Shown here: positions 35,342 to 48,126 of the stretch, one piece after another
Position numbering within the stretch: position 1 is the stretch's first letter
How the letters are laid out: each line of letters starts with the position of its first letter
Source: Chara braunii
Lineage: Eukaryota; Streptophyta; Charophyceae; Charales; Characeae
Direction: 5' to 3'
Length of the DNA stretch: 64,000 nt
NCBI GenBank assembly: GCA_003427395.1
Contig: BFEA01000121.1
Location: forward strand, 3,060,355-3,124,354
Translations under genes and position numbers: made by a program
Notes under the pieces: generated by a model
The model's database searches: none
What the model was told of the DNA's origin: nothing
The model's input: only the letters and a program-made list of their open reading frames with translations

Positions 35342-35578
35342 NNNNNNNNNNNNNNNNNNNNNNNNNNNNNNNNNNNNNNNNNNNNNNNNNNNNNNNNNNN
35401 NNNNNNNNNNNNNNNNNNNNNNNNNNNNNNNNNNNNNNNNNNNNNNNNNNNNNNNNNNNNNNNNNNNNNNNNNNNNNNNNNNNNNNNNNNNNNNNNNNNN
35501 NNNNNNNNNNNNNNNNNNNNNNNNNNNNNNNNNNNNNNNNNNNNNNNNNNNNNNNNNNNNNNNNNNNNNNNNNNNNNN

Positions 35579-35663
<85 letters not shown>
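35216..35663. repeat. CT microsatellite containing an assembly gap
   Basis: CT repeats run on both sides of 237 Ns (35342-35578). The true length of the array is unknown. Confidence 0.95.
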
Positions 35664-35668
<5 letters not shown>

Positions 35669-35754
35669 ACTCTTTCTTTCGCTCCCTCCTTTTCATTTTG
35701 CCATCTCTCTCCTTTCCCCTCACTTGGCGTATAACTAACCCTTCATCCCTCATT

Positions 35755-35772
35755 TGTTACATTGCCAGGGAA
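35755..35772 (+). promoter_or_regulatory. Degraded primer-binding site candidate of element 2
   Basis: TTGCCAGGGA (35762-35771) is identical to the inner part of the element 1 tRNA-Asp site, and TG begins two bases after a CA, as in element 1. The first part, which should read TGGCGC, is changed. I accept it weakly because position and spacing agree. Confidence 0.35.
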
Positions 35773-38274
35773 TGAACGGTAAAAGGAAATCGGGCCTCAC
35801 TTGGTGGAAAAAGAGGGCAAGGGAAGGGTAGACGGCCCCTTGCGCCGCCTAGAAGAAAAGGAAAGGACATTTGAAAGATTGGGAGAAGGCCTGTCGGGCG
35901 CATCGGTCCGGCACTGCACGTGGCAGCGCGGGACCCTCTCGGCCGCGTCACGCAGGAGTTGGACCAACCTTGCCACGAGCACACAAATGGAGCTTCCTTA
36001 GGCCACTCCGGCCGAGTGCACCAGCCATACCTCTCGCGATCCCCTACGACAAGATAGGGCCTACGCGAGGCAAAACTTACCTCCACCTTACGGAAGCTGT
36101 CACCTCCCTTCGATGGGCGTATCCCCGCCGAGCTACCAGTCCACAGTACGAAAGCTACTCGGTTGCAATCGCAGAGGTGGACCAGCCGAGGGCGTTTCTC
36201 GTTCGCTGTAGCAAAGGGGGTACGTGCGGTAATACGCCTATCGGACCCGCACGCAAACCGGCATCTAGGGGGGGGCTGAAGTCCCAAGCGCAGCCTGACG
36301 TCGGTCGACTAGGACGCATCCCACACATCACGCGCACACCACTTTACGAACACAAAAATTAAACACACACACACACGAACGACACAACGCAAGCAACGCG
36401 ACAACGCTCCTAGCTCCTCGGTAACCAACCCATAACTTTCCGGCGCGGAAATTGGAAAGGCGTCGCGCGCGAGACTTAGTATAAAATTGCGCGGACGCAG
36501 GGCTAACTCGTATCGACTCGCAATGCATAAGTACGCAAGCAGTCGCAATGATGGCGTACTATGTCATGCCCATAATCGTGCGGCCCTCGTTGGCCTCGAG
36601 GGTCGCATTCGACACTCAAGTGTCGGCTGACACGCGCCTTGAGGGTTAATCTCTCGACGCTTCTGCACCCTGTGCAGAGGGGTTGGGTAGACAGCTTTTA
36701 GCTATCGTGGCGGTCGAACATCAAGTGGTTCGACTTTGACGGCCGCCACGGACTATAACGTCCAACCATGAAAACGCAAAAAAAAGGAAACTCACTCCAA
36801 CCCCCATTAGCTGGTGGCCCTCAAGAATGGAAAGGGGGGTGGATAAGCCCAAACGACGCGCACGCGGGGGAGGTCCGGTGTCCTATCCATAGGCTACCCG
36901 GCATCCGGAATAATGAGGCCCGTACACAGACTCCCATAGGCTGACCGGGCTAGTCCTCCGCCCACGTGCCGCTTCACGTTACCACGACCACAAGTTTACT
37001 AGCCGTGTCGCACTCGTGGTCTCGCCGCCTGACCCATAACTCTTTTAGTGCGGGATGCGACGAGTGCCGCGCGAGAACTTAGCATAATATCGCGAGGGCG
37101 CCGGACTTATTCATACCATCTCGCTATGCCGCCCTATGTGAGTAACCGCGATGACGACGCATTATGTAGTGCCCATACCCAAACGGCCTACTCTGAGCCA
37201 ATGGGTCACCTTTCGACGCTCAGGCGTAGGTTGAAGCGCAAGCCAGTGGGGATAACCCTATAGCACGCGCAAAAACGGCCTGAGGCCTTTCCGTCTTCTG
37301 CACCCCGAGGTGCTCCAACGGGTGCGGGGCAAGGCGGCCCCTTGGGCAGGGGGGAGTTTGGAGCGGTGGTGAGTTGTCTGGCGCATCACCAGCGACACGA
37401 TGACCCTTCCGCCCGGAACTTTATCGTTCCACCAAGATAAATCACAACAAGGCAAATAAACAGGAATTGGCGAGGGATATCCCCTCCGTTCCATTCATCC
37501 CAACCTTCGATTGACCCTTAGTACGCGGGCACTTCAGGCCACGCCAGCCCGACATGTAGGCACACATGCACTGACACGTATATATATACGCACAAGGGGA
37601 GTAATTATGTGAGGATCACTTCTCACAGTCATAGTGAGTCTCCTCCTAGCCATACATATATATGCGACTGCAGGGCAGCCCAACCAAAACCCCAAGTCTT
37701 TGAACATACCTGCAACTTCATCAAAGCCAGACAAGAGTCCACGCACTACGCGAAGTCAATTCCAACCAGTTCCTATACTCATACCCTTCGCTTTAGCCAT
37801 GCAAACCCCAACCTCCAGCCAACCAACCTCAATTAAATACTCAGTACCTTTGTTAAATGGCCATTCAATAAAAGTCCGGGTGAAACCCTTAACAAACAAA
37901 GAGATCACCAGGGCCAAAGCCTTTTAAGTTGAGTATGGGGAGCGAGTAGGAATTGAGTCGTGAGCCGACGAATCAGCAACCGACCTGTTATCAGTAATAA
38001 CAGATGATGACCCTTGCAGGATCCAGCTGAACTAGCCCGAGTCCTGAATCGAATGTCCAAGAAAGGCCTGTACCATAAGACAGGCCAATGCCCAAGCTAA
38101 ATCATCAGCATATGGGGGACGAACCTCCATAGCACACTCTTACTCAGAGTTACTTGCCAACCAAGTGTACGCCTACCTCTAAGCCAATGCCCAAGCAAAG
38201 GTAGACTAACGGCAGGATCTTCCCTGCTCAGGGTAGATTGCCAAAATCGCCACCTGTCAAAATATAATCTATCT

Positions 38275-38600
38275 CCCCCTAAACTAAGAAAAATTAGGCA
38301 GTGCTTCCCATAGGAAAAGTGTCTTTTCATAATTTATATCAACCCAAACAGGAGATCACACATAGTCTTTGACTTTCCAAAGTCCAAATTTGTTCAACTC
38401 CCTGAATTAGCAAAAATTTGGGCAACACTCCCTTTAGAAAAGAAGACTTTCCAGATTTTTACTAAGTCGTACATAAACTTTAGACAATTTGAACCCTGAC
38501 AAGTCAAAATTTGACTAACTCCTTGGATTTGCAGAAATTTCGGCAGCGCTTCCCGTAGAGAAAGTAGCTTACCAAATTTTATACAAAGCCAAGTATAACG
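38275..38600. repeat. 100-bp repeat block in the nested LTR
   Basis: Three to four units with a GGCAGYGCTTCCC or GGCAACACTCCC core remain, fewer than in the element 1 LTRs. Confidence 0.65.
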
Positions 38601-38870
38601 AAAGATCTCAGAAAATGCAAAAACAGATCTAAGAAAAAAAAACTTAGCTCAGAAAATGCAGGGATTGACCTAACTCCTATCGCTCTAGCACGAGGCGAGC
38701 TTCTAGAGCAACTACCTGTCAACCTGACACTCAAACCAAGTAGTAGCCTCACTCAGCCTCATGCAGGCCAAACCACAAAGGTAAGTACTCTCGCCACCCC
38801 AAATCAATCTTCGCAAACAATAGTTCGTAACTTCTCAATGCTTTATCCCCTTATACCCAGCTTACATAGG

Positions 38871-39705
38871 GCATAAAGTCAAGCCGTCCAATCTTATGGA
38901 GCTTGCCTGACTCAGCCATTGAGTATACACGAACAGGTTGCACAACTACTTCTCTCTTCTTTTTGGGCATACGACTAGGCCGTTCATCTTAGAACAAGGC
39001 TTAGTCACCTAGAACTGTTTAATATCCAACTTATATATATATCTCTAAGCTTAGTGTTCAAAAGTTGGGCATAGGACCGAGCCGTTCATCTTAGAACAAG
39101 GTCCGGCCTGCCCAGGGTTACCTCCAATTATACTCTTAATTATACTCTCTTCATTTCATGATAAGCTATAGCCAGGCCGTCCAATCTTATGGAACCCATG
39201 CCAAACTAGCCTGCTCGTAAATAGGATAGTATAAAATATAGCCAAATTTTAACCCTCTGGGTTCCAGCATGTGCGAGGCATTGGGCCAGACCGTCCAATC
39301 TTATGGAACTGGTCTGGTCCTCTGCCAGGTTCGTTTCTCTCTGATCCACTGTGTATGGCATGAGTCCAAGGTCGTCCAATCTTATGGACATGCCCTGCCC
39401 TCAGCAAGGATTATCCCCTCAAAATAAAACAAGAGGGGGGGGCTGAGCCGTCCAATCTTATGGACTTGCTCAGACCACCTCGATCAAAAACAGAAGAAAC
39501 AGCACAAGCCCCAATTAAACACGGCAGCCAAACCCTCCAATCTTATGGTACAGGTTTGGCCCCTCAAAAGTCAGCCGCAGTCAAGCCCTCACAATTCAGA
39601 GCAATCAGACCGTCCAATCTTATGGAACTGGTCTGACTCTCCATGCAACTCAAAAATAAAACACAGCGGCCAAGCCGTCCAATCTTATGGAACTGGTCTG
39701 ACCCC
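38871..39705. repeat. Hairpin array in the nested LTR (different loop)
   Basis: About ten units have the loop GTCCAATCTTATGGAACT or a close variant. Clear stems are 39283-39292 with 39311-39320 (GGGCCAGACC, one G-T pair), 39527-39534 with 39553-39560 (GCCAAACC, perfect) and the one near 39606 (TCAGACC, perfect). The array sits at the same place as in the element 1 LTRs. Confidence 0.8.
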
Positions 39706-42700
39706 ATAGGACCCATTCAGGCTCAAGCAAGACCACCTTTCACCCACCCTTCCCCCATATGCCCCCCTTGCGTTCGCAATCTGCGTTCAGGCAATCAACA
39801 AACTGAAACTGCGATTGCACACACATTTCTTTACTTAGTCTGAGTTGTCCTGTCAGTCGAACCAAAGTCAAGGTAAGGGTGCATACAATATACTCAGTCA
39901 AATGTAGCAGGACGTACAAGTAGGGGTTATACCAGGGTGTATAGAGGGGAAGCAATGGTTACCTCTTGATTCCCTGCCTCCAGAACTCCTCCTGAGTTCC
40001 GGCAGAGCTCCCGCAATCGCTGGGGCAAACCTCCCACAGAGGCTTTGGCACGGACTACGGGTTGCAATCCCGCCTACTGCCTTCCTCTCATAACCAATAG
40101 ACCAGACTTAGAGGAAGAAGGGCAGAAGGAGACAATTTTTAGGCTCTCAGATCCAGGAATGGTGCGCTCAGACTCGCATGAGAGGGCCTTGATTTCTTGA
40201 TGCACCTGAGGGCCCCGCAATGATGGCCAAAACGCACAACTGCTGATCAAATGATCTCAATTGCCAATGGTTGTCTCCCTGACAGCCTCTCAACTCATAG
40301 CAGTAAGCCCCCTTGCGCAAGGTCTGATTACCCCTAAACCCATGATGTTGTTACCCAGACCAAACAGTCGTTACGCAACTCAAAAGAGTTGCGATCAAGT
40401 AGAGCACACCCCTCCGCCCCGTGCTCTACTTCAGAATACGAGTAGCAACTCTGATCACCACCGCTCCTGCCCCTGCTACTTGAGTGTTTTCCCTACTGCA
40501 ACTTCCAACGCCACAGTCCTAACACAAGTACCAGTCTGCTCAGATCCCCTGACTAACAACAACCCCTGCGGCTCACACATACTTAAGCCGACCAGCATTC
40601 AAACAACCACATGGACCGGTATGTATGTACGTATGTAGTGACACGTGCCGAAAAGTCAGCAAAAACTCTCAAATTAGTTGTGTGCCTCAGTTCGTGCTTG
40701 GCCGAGCAGCACAAGCGCCGCAACACCTCGGAACGGGTGCGGTAGAAAACAACGATAGCGTGCCGCACGCCGTACCCGTTGCTTGGCTACAAACAGTCTG
40801 CTCACCCGCTCTCTTGACTACATCCATCATTGCCTTTGGCGTACCTCCTTCGGTCAGCTGCACCAGATAAAAGAACCGCGGTGAACCTGGCACTCCGGCC
40901 ATGCTTTACTTCTCCGCTCGGCCTGTTCTGCACGGCATAGGTGGGCAGACACACAGCGACTACAGCCTAGTCCGACCAGCACCTGATGACTGCGCCCGAT
41001 ACTCCCGTGGCTCTACCAGGGGGATTGAATCTCCCGTCGGGTCGTAGTCAGGTGCACCGCTGACCAACCATGCACCGGGCGGGTAGAGAGTGGCTACCTC
41101 CGTTGACGACCGAAGCATCAGCCAAAGGTAAGTCTCCAATCCCAGTGGCTGGCCACACACTACTCTGCTCAAAGGGGCTATACCAAGATCAAGCGAATCT
41201 ATTCGCAAATGCGGTCAGATTCATTCCCCATCCTTTCTTTTTGCAATGGCTACCCTTTCCCCCGCACGCAACTCTTTCTTTACTAATCTACCTTACTATT
41301 GATCTTCTTCCAAAACTGACTGCATAGCCAAGTTCGCTTACCCCTGAAACCTCTATCTAACTCCCTCCTTCGCTCGAATCCACCCACTACTGACTGAAAC
41401 ACACATTCTTTCCCCTTCTTCTTTCCGTTCCCTCCATATCTCGGCGCACCCTCTCTGACTACTAACTCCATCTACACTAATTTTCTCCCTAAGCTAACCT
41501 TACCATTGAAGTCGCCCCACCCAAGAACTGTGGATTCGGCTTTTATCCCACCGAAATCCGTTTGGAAATGCCTAAGGTACGCATTTCCCACCCTCCTTCT
41601 ACGTACCCCCGCTTCCGACATATCCAGCTCCCCTCCTTGTATCCACCTGGCGCGCCTTCAGGTCCGGGTTCATCCTCTCCCCCTAGCAGCCCTTTCTCAC
41701 CTGCAGCGTTTCGTCGTGCGGTCCCCTCCCCGCTGCTACCCTAGCACCGCCCGGCTTAGCCCATCACCCCTCCAATACCCCGCATGCACCTGGCACAAAG
41801 ATGAACCCTGATTCATTTCCTTCTCCTTTCTTTCTTTTCTCCTATTCTACTGACCAATTGCCCGAACTAACTTTACAATCTAATTCGCAGCACCTAAAAA
41901 ACACAGTTTACGACTTTACTTCGCTCGATTTCGTTAAGAATCGAGCGAAATATTGCTTTCCTCTATTCCTGCCACATCCCCTTTCCGCCATCTCTCCGCG
42001 CGACACCTTCTCCATCTATCCTCCTATCTACTAACCCTCTACTCAAACTGACTACATAGTTGGAATTGCCCCACCTCAAAACCCCATACTCGACTCTTTC
42101 CCCACCCGTTTCTGTCAAGGAACGAGCGGGTTTCATCATCTCCTCCCCGCCACCTTCCTGCTCTCTCGTCGCTCCGCCATCCTGGCCTCGAATGCACTTG
42201 GGCGCGAATTCGCACCAGATTCGTTTATCCCATTTCCTTCCACACTACCTCACTTACCCCCTCTGCCTTCACCAGGCCGGCGCTGCTATCGATAGCGCAA
42301 CAGTCCTCCCTTCCGTTTGTACTACTTCGTCGGCCTCGCCCCTACCGCTAGCGCACTACCACACACCGCACCCGCTGCTTGCACCTCGGCGCCTTGCCTC
42401 CCCAGCCTCCGCCCTCCACTCCACTTGCAGCTGCTCAATGCAAGTTGGCCGGGCCCGCCGTCCCGGCTCAAAAATGCTCCGTTGGCCCCTCCGTGCAGGC
42501 ACCCAGCGCGGTTCCCGTCCCGGTCCATTCACGGCTCCCTCCCTGCATCGGTCCCGCTTGCTGCTCCGCTGGTACACCCCTCCTTACAGCAGCGACCCGC
42601 TCCACCTTCCCTTCCTGCACTATCCCGCTGCTGCTAACGCCGCGTCGCCCCGCCAGCCTCTCTGCCCCTTCAGCCCGTCAACAGGCAAACCTTAGCCCGA

Positions 42701-43856
42701 CTCCTCATTGCAAGCAGTGGGGCAGAGGGCACGGGCCTTCTATGCACTCAGGTGCGGATCTGGGTGAGACGGTCTCAGCGTTGACCCCTTTGCGGTGGTA
42801 GCAAATATTCAAATGAGAACTTTGGAGCCCACAACGGAGGGAAGTCCAGCGGGCACGCTCACACTCAAACCTCCCACACAAAGATCGTGGGCTGCGGCCG
42901 ACGTACCCACAAAAGGGGCCCCGCCACTCGGTTTTCTCCCCCTTCGTAGGCTAATCACCCACCAACTCTCATACACGTTGAACTCCTTAGCCCATATTCC
43001 AAGATGGGTGGGATAGAGGAATTTTGCCAACATCCCAAACATGCCGGAACCCGATCGATCCGTCAAAACAGGCGCGAGCCCAAGTCCTTGACTGGTGCTC
43101 CCACCGACGACCCTTAAGAGTCGGTGTCGTGCCCGGGTCAATCGGCACGTCGGAGCATGGCCGAAATTAATTGAAAATACGACGCTAAAAAGAGTTTTCC
43201 TAGAAAACGCCACCGCTGACCAGACGCCGCCGACGACAAAACCGAGGGGGATAGCCCCGCCAGGCCCTCAACCCCTTGGTCCATTCGTGCCACTCTGATC
43301 CCCGCGTCGTCGCTCGCTCGACCTCGTTCCCTGAACCTATAGGGCTATGCCCAAGCCTGAGACCAGCATCCGCGGAGCGCCATATGAGGCGGTGCAACGC
43401 TGCGCTCAGGGCCAAGGAATTTGGCCTGAGCCTCATCTCTGCCTACAACCGTGCGCGCGGCCGCCCAGCGCCTCCCCGCGTACCAAGACCTACCGCAGCC
43501 ACACTATCGCCGTCGACGCCGTCGTCCTCGCACGCGCGCTCGCCTCAGTCAGACGCACCAATCAACAGAAAATTATCCCTAGTTCCTACTTAATAAAAAA
43601 TAAACAAATGTCAACAATACCATTGAACAAAACGACTGATGTCCGCGCCAGCTTTACAATCAACAACAGAAAAGAAATCACGCGTGCCCTAAACCTGCGC
43701 ACCCACGCACTCTCTATCATACTCAACCGTCCAGTCAGCGTAGGTCACGGACGCAACCGCGCCCAGCGCGGTATACTTGAACTTTAAATCAAAGCTATTT
43801 CTCTGTCACTTGCAAGAACCAAGGCGGATACCCTTGTAAGGGTATTCGCGCCGACA

Positions 43857-46512
43857 GCGGAGTCCGAGAGAAAGTATAGTTTAAAGCAAGGTCAATTTGA
43901 CTCAACCATTTCCCCGATTGCATGACTATGAGAAGATAATGGACTGATTGAGCACAAAGGGAAGCCGAAAAAAAAAAGAAGGAAAGTTAAGCATGCGGGA
44001 AGGGCTATGTGTTGACCCCCAATGGGGAACTGTATCGGTTTGTGCTTTGTGTGGGATTTTGCAGGTAAGTAAAGGCTTGGGATGCCTTGAGCGGGACAGG
44101 GCCGGGAGAGACCCGGCGGCAAAGGTAAAAAGGAAGAGTGGGCAAAGGGGTTACGGGACCCTTAGCGTAAAACCAATCCATGAAAGTGATCTTTGTGGTT
44201 GTGACTTGGAGTGTAAAAGAAAAAAAGACGTGCTACATTGCTGACGAAATGTGAAGTAGCCTGTACATGCATGTAAAGACCCCGAAAAGACTAAGGGGCC
44301 TGCGTCAATAAGGTTGGATGAGATGTATGAGACTCGAAGGGTGCATAGAGGCGAGGGGGAGGACGGCATCGCCGCACCCCGATGACGCCGTAGAATTGCA
44401 ATGTTTAGGGAAATGGTGTGCGACCTAAGGATGACGCTTAGCCTGCGCACAAGAGAAGAAATACTCTCAAAGAACCTCTGGACTGTCTGCGTATTGGAAG
44501 GAGCAATTGCTTGAGAACACAACCAAGAAAAAAAAAAAAATCAGCGTTGCTGAATGACCAGTGAGACTACCACCCGGCGTGAGGGTTGAGTTGCATCCCC
44601 AATGTCAAAGCTCTCTCCAGTGATGGTCCGCCCCCATCCATCTCAAAGCACTAGGTGGGGGTGATCCTGGGACGAACGGCCCCCGCCCTAAGCATGAGCG
44701 TGGGCGGGCCGAGCCAACTGGGACTTGCAGTGGGGTCGACCAAGACTCGAAAGTCTACCGAGGTTTGACCCTACAAAAATAGTGGAGGTGTTGGGTGTGG
44801 GGTTAAACTGACCCTTGCGATTTCGAAGGGGGCGCCCGACGCGTTGACGTGAACATAACTTAAGATAAGGGAATGAGGACTTGTGCTTGCTCTACCCTTT
44901 GAGAGAATCAGACTTGAGAGTGGCTGGGCGCATGGCATGGCCAGGCCTGGAGGTATAACATGCATGATGTGCACTTGATTAGCTATCCCTTTGTGGAATG
45001 ACTATAGCCCTCCTTCGTCCGGTACTGGTGTTCGCCAGTCCGGTGAAACCTTGCGCAAGTCACAGGTCGACCCTTCCTCTTCGTGCAAAAGAAGGGTTCC
45101 GGTTACCTGACAGGCGGTTGGTGCTTCGGCTTCGGCCGGGGTCCAATGAAAATCCTGCGGCGGAGTGATCCGACCGAATGGGTGCCCTTCTCTCTTCTTC
45201 TTTAAGCCCAGCGGGCTCACGCACTATACACATTGAAATGCTTGAAGGAACCAACATGAACATAACGGGTCATCAAGAAGGAACAACCCCCCCCTATGAA
45301 AGGACAGACGAAGGAAGAGAAAGGAAATAAAGGGAGTTGCTAGACTCCAAGGAAAACTAGCTCACCCTTGAAGACTCTCACGAGAAGGAACCAACCACTA
45401 TGTATGGAGGTAGGGGGAGTGACACTCATTGTACTGAGAGAAAATTGTGAGCTATGGGTAGGAAGCGTTGGGTGCACAAAGGGAAAGACACTTGTACTAT
45501 ATGTGTCCCACTTGGGACTTGTGATTTGCATGATGAAATTTGAGCATTCTGCCTTTCGGAAGGAAAGAATGGGTCTGCACCGGCTGGTGTGGGTTACAAA
45601 ACGTCGCTCTCTTTGAAGTTCGTCAGGTTTCCTGTGCGGAGGCCACCGAGTTGTCGGACCGGAGTTTGTCACGCCGGTTGATTAGTAGCATTCTCACCCG
45701 GGCGGTTCGAGCATGGCTCGATGACCTTGCCCAGACGGGGTGTGAAACGTCTCCTTAGGCGGGGTTTAGCTTGTTGGTTGGCGGGGGTAGACCACTGCAT
45801 GCGAGGCAAGGAAGGAACCTCGGAGACGATTAGTAGCTCCTCGTATGGGAAAGGTGGATTCTTGTTGGACCGATGAAAGTGAATGCCCGGACGGCTGACT
45901 ATTGCTCTTAACAGGGTGTGCGAGGTGATTCCCGGTACCAACGGGGGTATGCAAGAGCGGCAAAATGGAATGGGGTATTTTGGGCAAATGGAGAGGGGTA
46001 ACACCCTATGTCGGAGCCTGGGTACAACGCTCGCGACGGTTGAGCTGCGCTTGAGGTATGGGATAAAACTTTGCCGATAGTACCAGCGGAGAGACCATAT
46101 TGGGATAGGCCAGTGAGGAGATGATCAGCCCGTATGTGAGATTGCCTGAATCTTTTTCGTACTCCCCCCCCTTGTAAAGATTAATTGAGGTTGAACTGTT
46201 GAACGGGGTATGACTTTAGTCTATTCTCACCTCCCTATCTAAGTCTACACGAGTGAGAGATGATTGGAAGAAAGGAGGATAGAGGTCAGTTGGAATGGAA
46301 TCAAGAGAAAGAATGTTCGGAAGTGGATGACCGACCGAGGGTACTATGGTCGAGGGTACCATGGGAAGGAGGTACTTGGGAATGGGGAGGTAAATTAGGG
46401 AGACCTTGATGAGGGGTCTGAAACAATTCTCATCTAGGACGTGGGTTGACCTGACCAGGAAGGGTCGTTTGGTACTATCTTATGGAAACAAGGGTCGAGT
46501 GCTGGAAATGAG
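43857..46512. other. Element 2 leader, no gene recognised
   Basis: About 2.7 kb lie between the nested LTR and the first module. The only ORFs are short and show no domain. A 7-bp-stem hairpin (CCCGCCC with GGGCGGG) lies near 44685-44710. I infer 5' untranslated leader of element 2. Confidence 0.5.
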
Positions 46513-47316
46513 ATGGTGCGGTGGTTGTCATCCCCGATCTATACCAGCGGTCCGAAAATGCCAGTAGATGTAAAGGATGGGGTATCGGTCGTCCTCCCGG
46601 AAGATGGGATGTGGGCAGATCTTGAGCCAACATATCAAACCGTAATGTTGGAGGAGGAGGACGCGTTCCTTTGGATAGAAACGGTATGGACTGAAGTCAG
46701 CTTGACAAGGTTGTCGCCGAGCTTAATGGATTTGGAGTTCCGAAGGACAGTGGAAGCCCAGGAGTGGGTCTACTTGTCGCAAGATGGGGAGAACGCTATG
46801 GTCATAGATTTTGTGTTAGGGAATACGCCGGACGAATTGTTTAGAAAGGAAGAGAGGGAGGTTGTATGGGCTGCATGTTAGCGGGCGAAAATGGAAATGG
46901 AAAGGATAGATGTGCGAGTGGAACTCCAGGATAGAGGAAGCATGAGGCGACCTGTTAGAACAATGCGATGTGTGCTGCCTCTCTTTCTGGTGGATGTGGT
47001 CTTCGGAACCCGGAGCAGGTTAGTACAGATATGCCAGTCCATGACAACCCTCGGACTATATCAATGTGCCAGGCAGGACTTCTTCCGGTTGTCGGTGGAA
47101 ATGGGGCCGTTTGAAGGAAATTGGGTAGAGGAGCTGGCCGAGATGCTGAACTACCTTAGCATAGATAATGTCTTTGTCCCTAACTCTGTGCATTGGGGGA
47201 TAGTCTACAAAAATGTGGCAGTAAGGGAGACATTCCTGGAAGGTGTGAAGGAATTCTTCTACAACGAAGAGGACGACCTCAACGACGAGGACGACGGGGA
47301 TGAGATAGAGGACTGA
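46513..47316 (+). pseudogene. Unknown tandem module, copy 1
   Basis: One frame of 267 codons is interrupted by TAG at 46879. The N-terminal half looks beta-rich (VVLPEDGMWADLEP, DAFLWIETVWTEV, EWVYLSQDGENAMV). The C-terminal half looks helical (LFLVDVVFGTRSRLVQICQS, VEMGPFEGNWVEELAEMLNY, RETFLEGVKEFF) and ends in an acidic tail of Asp/Glu. Both halves match copies 2 and 3 downstream in the same order. I do not recognise the family. It lies between the leader and gag of element 2, in the sense direction, so it may be an accessory protein of the element or a captured host gene. Confidence 0.65.
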
Positions 47317-47351
47317 GACTTCTAAGGTGGGGACTTACTTAGGGAAACCAA

Positions 47352-48125
47352 GTGACCTGGCATTGTGCAGGAAGGGAAAAGATGACTAGGGAGGAATTGC
47401 TGATGGACTGCACTTTCAAGGGATGGGAACCAAGACGACTCAAAGGAGGAATAAAAATGCCTATACCGACAGAAAACGAATGGAGAGGGACCACGTGCAA
47501 CTGGGTTGGGTTTGAAGTTGCTCCGGGACTATCATACATATGGGTAGAACGGATTTGGAACCCAATAAGGGAAGAGGAAGGTTGAGACGAGATAGCGGAA
47601 GGCAAAGTGGAATCGGTCGGAACGGTCGTTCTTTCCGAAGACGGGTGGCGCCTATTTTGCACTATGATAGCAACGGGACAGGATCCGATGTGGCTTCAGG
47701 GGAATGCGGAGGCGCGAACCCGAAAGTTTGCTAACAAAGGATGAGACGAAGTTAGTAGTAAAGTTGTGATGGGGGGATGGAAGGAACTCAAGCCTCCCAG
47801 CCTGCGAACAACGGCTTGGGTGACTAAGTTCGTGGCCGAATGGTTTGGGGGTTTCGACCACATCTTAGAAATGGTCGAGTCCATGAAAGAGACATATATA
47901 GAATGTTTCTGACTGACTGAGGAATTTTATAAGACCTCGTTGAAATACGGGCCCTTCTACTATGATAAAACCTGGGAAATTCTCGCCATCCTGAGAATAG
48001 GTAAGTATGACCACCTAGAGGTAGAAGCGGCAGCCTGGGACGCCATAGTTAGCCGGGAGGCGGCGACCGCTCCATCCTACGTAGATGATGTTTTTAAACT
48101 ATTTGAAGTACTGTGGTTTGATTAA
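47352..48125 (+). pseudogene. Unknown tandem module, copy 2
   Basis: One frame of 257 codons has in-frame TGA stops at 47583, about 47743 and about 47909. N-terminal landmarks are MPIPTENEWRG, LSYIWVERIWNPI and GTVVLSEDGWRLF. C-terminal landmarks are EWFGGFDHILEMVESM, FYKTSLKYGPFYYDKTWEIL and YVDDVFKLFEVL. These line up with copy 1 (FLWIETVWTEV; VVFGTRSRLVQICQSM; VEMGPFEGNWVEEL; FLEGVKEFF) over the full length. It is the most decayed of the three. Confidence 0.65.
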
Positions 48126-48126
48126 A

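Larger units (their letters stand above)
27406..35752 (+). repeat. Element 2 5' LTR (right boundary tentative)
   Basis: The left edge is sharp: a third-element pol frame stops and TGTCTGGACC begins. The first 1.3 kb aligns with 62689-64000. I place the right edge at the CA at 35751-35752 because a degraded tRNA-Asp-like primer site follows two bases later, as in element 1. The LTR would then be about 8.3 kb. If the satellite belongs to the leader instead, the LTR ends earlier; the 3' LTR, cut off by the window, would decide. Confidence 0.55.
35892..43856 (-). mobile_element. Nearly full-length LTR of the element 1 family, nested in element 2
   Basis: It begins TGTCGGGCGC and ends GCGCCGACA, like the element 1 LTR at 19311-27088, and keeps the terminal palindrome, the 100-bp repeats and the hairpin array. 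No gag or pol of element 1 is attached, so it looks like a solo LTR of 7,965 bp. It is clearly more diverged than the two element 1 LTRs are from each other and has a different hairpin loop. The flanking 5 bp (AGGCC and GCGGA) do not match, so a simple solo LTR with target duplication is not supported. Confidence 0.8.

Noticed and set aside
35122-35775. ORFs of Ser-Leu or Glu-Arg repeats across the N block
   Set aside because: They are CT microsatellite translated through an assembly gap.
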